DNA from: CAXMNX01 sp051009475
GTDB taxonomy: Bacteria; Pseudomonadota; Alphaproteobacteria; Rhodobacterales; Rhodobacteraceae
Assembly (NCBI GenBank): GCA_051009475.1
Contig: JBPCWO010000347.1
Location: 1 to 6,962, forward strand
Direction: 5' to 3'
DNA length: 6,962 nt
Numbering within the stretch: position 1 is the first letter of the stretch; every line of letters starts with the position of its first letter. The notes below the pieces were generated by a model. The model had not been told where the DNA came from, did no database searches, and was given only the letters and a program-made list of their open reading frames with translations. This document shows positions 5,951 to 6,962 of this stretch, piece after piece. A program made the translations under genes and the position numbers.

Positions 5951-6643
5951 TCAAGAATGAGGTGCTGACGCGGTTTGCTGAAGTACAGGTTGCTCGGTCT
6001 CCAACGACAGATTTCTTTTTAGGTGGTCATAAATGGCTTTTTGACATCCTCCTACGTCGCGCGTGAGTGCGGCATCCAAAATTGCCTGGTGTTCTTTAAT
6101 GATTGCCTTGAAATAATCGCTGCCAAAATCTCTCTCGAGATTGACCATTTGCTGGCGAAACTGAAAATAGATGTTTGCGTAGGTTTCCCGCAATATCGGC
6201 GAACCGCTGGCAGAGATCAGAGTGTCGTGAAATTCAAACTCAGCGTCGGACCAAAGTGTAACGTAAACTTCCTGAAAAGACTCGCGAACGATCTGTGTTT
6301 CGATATGGCGCAACTTGTGGTGCGCGGCGGTTAGTCGTGCTTCCCAAGGCAACCCCCCTTGCAGCATGGACAATCGGGCGCCCTCTTGTTCCAGGAGCAG
6401 GCGAAATTGAGTTACATCGTGTCGCCGCTCTCGCGATGTCATGCAGGCACGAAATCCGCGCTGCATTTCAAACTCAACCAGACCTACTTTTGCCAATCTC
6501 AAAAGGACGTCACGGATTGTATTTGCTGAGCAACCATATTCGCCTTGCAGTTCGGCAGGCTTAAGTTTTTGCCCCGGTTTTAGCGACGCTGTGACCAACT
6601 TGCGCAGCAAATCGTCGTATATATCGGGCGTTTCGACCCGCAT
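5951..6643 (-). CDS. GntR-family transcriptional regulator with FCD ligand-binding domain
   Basis: This is a 230-residue DNA-binding regulator of the FadR/FCD subgroup. The N-terminal winged helix-turn-helix spans about residues 7-66, with LKPGQKL (21-27), the recognition region CSANTIRDVLLRL (38-50) and the wing GLVEFEMQRGFRA. The all-helical FCD domain covers about 75-215 and keeps the metal/ligand histidines His139 (FEFHDTL), His185 (KEHQAIL) and His207 (YDHLKRN), with an acidic residue near 133. Such domains sense small carboxylates, usually derepressing on ligand binding. The start is ATG 6643, which has GGAGGA at 6656-6651 with a 7-nt spacer. An upstream ATG at 6673 would put this Shine-Dalgarno inside the coding region and is disfavoured. 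The gene lies between the catabolic operon (same strand, 168 nt downstream) and the divergent TRAP receptor gene, so it probably controls both and itself. Confidence 0.93.
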   Translation of the reverse strand: MRVETPDIYDDLLRKLVTASLKPGQKLKPAELQGEYGCSANTIRDVLLRLAKVGLVEFEMQRGFRACMTSRERRHDVTQFRLLLEQEGARLSMLQGGLPWEARLTAAHHKLRHIETQIVRESFQEVYVTLWSDAEFEFHDTLISASGSPILRETYANIYFQFRQQMVNLERDFGSDYFKAIIKEHQAILDAALTRDVGGCQKAIYDHLKRNLSLETEQPVLQQTASAPHS

Positions 6644-6650
6644 TCGTAAA

Positions 6651-6656
6651 TCCTCC
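6651..6656 (-). promoter_or_regulatory. Shine-Dalgarno that sets the GntR regulator start
   Basis: On the minus strand the bases read GGAGGA, 7 nt before ATG 6643. No comparable site precedes the in-frame ATG at 6673, so the shorter 230-residue form is preferred. Confidence 0.8.
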
Positions 6657-6678
6657 TCAGATCGCTCGAACATAATCG

Positions 6679-6707
6679 AATATTTCGAATAAACAATGAA
6701 ATTTCAA
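6679..6707 (-). promoter_or_regulatory. Candidate promoter of the GntR regulator gene
   Basis: On the minus strand TTGAAA (6707-6702) and AATATT (6684-6679) are separated by 17 nt, a plausible sigma-70-like pair. The -35 box lies within a perfect palindrome, TGAAATTTCA (6697-6706), which would suit autoregulation. Confidence 0.35.
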
Positions 6708-6730
6708 AATTCATCAAATTTTCAAATTTT
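6681..6730. promoter_or_regulatory. AT-rich divergent control region between the GntR and TRAP receptor genes
   Basis: Only 8 of 50 bases are G or C, far below the flanking genes. It holds the 10-bp palindrome TGAAATTTCA (6697-6706), one copy of TCGAATA at 6685-6691 (the other copy, 6676-6682, straddles the boundary) and TTTCAAA copies at 6702 and 6720. This composition and symmetry fit a shared promoter/operator region for the two divergent genes. Confidence 0.55.
6715..6730. repeat. Perfect tandem repeat CAAATTTT x2
   Basis: Two exact copies of CAAATTTT lie head to tail in the GntR/TRAP intergenic region, immediately before the candidate TRAP promoter. A-tract bending or an UP-element role is possible; chance in AT-rich DNA is not excluded. 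Confidence 0.5.
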
Positions 6731-6734
6731 TTAT

Positions 6735-6763
6735 TTGGCAGATGGCCAGCCGATTGCTAGGTT
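6735..6763 (+). promoter_or_regulatory. Candidate promoter of the TRAP receptor gene
   Basis: TTGGCA (6735-6740) and TAGGTT (6758-6763) have a 17-nt spacer, ending about 60 nt before ATG 6824. The -35 box is preceded directly by the AT-rich tract, which could act as an UP-like element. The ATTTGG half-site (6733-6738) seen before the SDR operon overlaps this -35 box. Confidence 0.33.
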
Positions 6764-6823
6764 GGCAGCGCAATATCCAAACGACGGCCAGAAGGTCGCA
6801 CATTTTTGACTAGGGAGGACTAA

Positions 6824-6962
6824 ATGAAGTTCATTAAACTTGCGGCGGCAGCCGCGGGAACTGTTGCAATTGCCGCGAGTTCGTCGGCCTACGCACAGCA
6901 AACCAATCTTCGCATCCAGACGCACTTCAGTCAGGAAACGCTGTCAGGTCAAATGGCGGGAG
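6824..6962 (+). CDS. TRAP transporter substrate-binding protein, DctP-type (3'-truncated by window edge)
   Basis: The first 46 codons of a periplasmic solute receptor are visible. A signal peptide is clear: MKFIKL, then an Ala-rich hydrophobic core, and a cleavage site after SSAYA (between residues 24 and 25). The mature start QQTNLRIQTHFSQETLSGQM is characteristic of one TRAP DctP subgroup, in which an L-R-I/V-Q strand opens domain I. TRAP receptors deliver carboxylates, sugar acids or sulfonates to a membrane pair (DctQ/DctM) expected downstream of the window. ATG 6824 has GGGAGG (6813-6818) with a 5-nt spacer. It is divergent from the GntR gene, which fits a transporter for the substrate of the minus-strand operon. 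The ligand-binding arginine and most of the protein lie outside the window, so the ligand cannot be inferred from residues. Confidence 0.85.
   Translation, partial: MKFIKLAAAAAGTVAIAASSSAYAQQTNLRIQTHFSQETLSGQMAG

Noticed and set aside
6644..6673. ATG 6673 as start of the GntR regulator
   Set aside because: The strong GGAGGA at 6656-6651 would fall inside the coding region and points to ATG 6643.
1..6962. CRISPR array, tRNA/rRNA genes, insertion sequences or phage genes
   Set aside because: No regularly spaced repeats, no recognisable tRNA-like folds, and no transposase or integrase coding sequence were seen; the window is almost fully occupied by metabolic genes.

Overview
The window looks like accessory carbon-catabolism DNA from an alphaproteobacterium, most likely a marine or soil Rhodobacterales-type organism. 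The basis for this is moderate GC content with an AT-rich regulatory gap, tightly overlapping genes, a TRAP-type solute-binding protein, and an FCD-family GntR regulator beside sugar-acid enzymes. Placement below order level is not possible from the sequence alone.

Layout. From the left edge, two plus-strand genes form a short unit: the C-terminal two thirds of an NAD(P)-dependent aldehyde dehydrogenase (1-993) and a carboxymuconolactone decarboxylase-family protein (995-1390). They converge on a five-gene minus-strand operon read from about 5.8 kb down to 1.4 kb. In order of transcription it holds an SDR dehydrogenase (5782-5021), a fumarylacetoacetate hydrolase (FAH)-family protein (4996-4154), a D-isomer-specific 2-hydroxyacid dehydrogenase (4161-3217), a mandelate-racemase-type enolase-superfamily dehydratase (3220-2129) and a TauE/SafE membrane exporter (2136-1387). 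The last four genes overlap by 4-8 nt, so the operon appears translationally coupled. Upstream lies a same-strand GntR/FCD regulator (6643-5951). Divergent from the regulator, the right edge holds the first 46 codons of a TRAP transporter periplasmic receptor (6824 onward). No gene-free stretch exceeds 300 bases. The two regulatory gaps are 168 nt (5783-5950) and 180 nt (6644-6823).

How the genes may work together (inference). SDR plus FAH-family hydrolase plus acid-sugar dehydratase is the signature of the non-phosphorylating 'diketo-hydrolase' route known for L-fuconate, L-rhamnonate and some pentonates. In that route the acid sugar is dehydrated to a 2-keto-3-deoxy acid, oxidised at C4 to a 2,4-diketo acid, and hydrolysed to pyruvate plus a 2-hydroxyacid. 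The 2-hydroxyacid dehydrogenase could act on the second product, the TRAP system could import the substrate, and the GntR protein could sense a pathway acid. The TauE/SafE exporter is the unusual member. It raises the possibility that the substrate or product carries a sulfonate group, but nothing in the window proves this. Substrate identity cannot be fixed from sequence alone.
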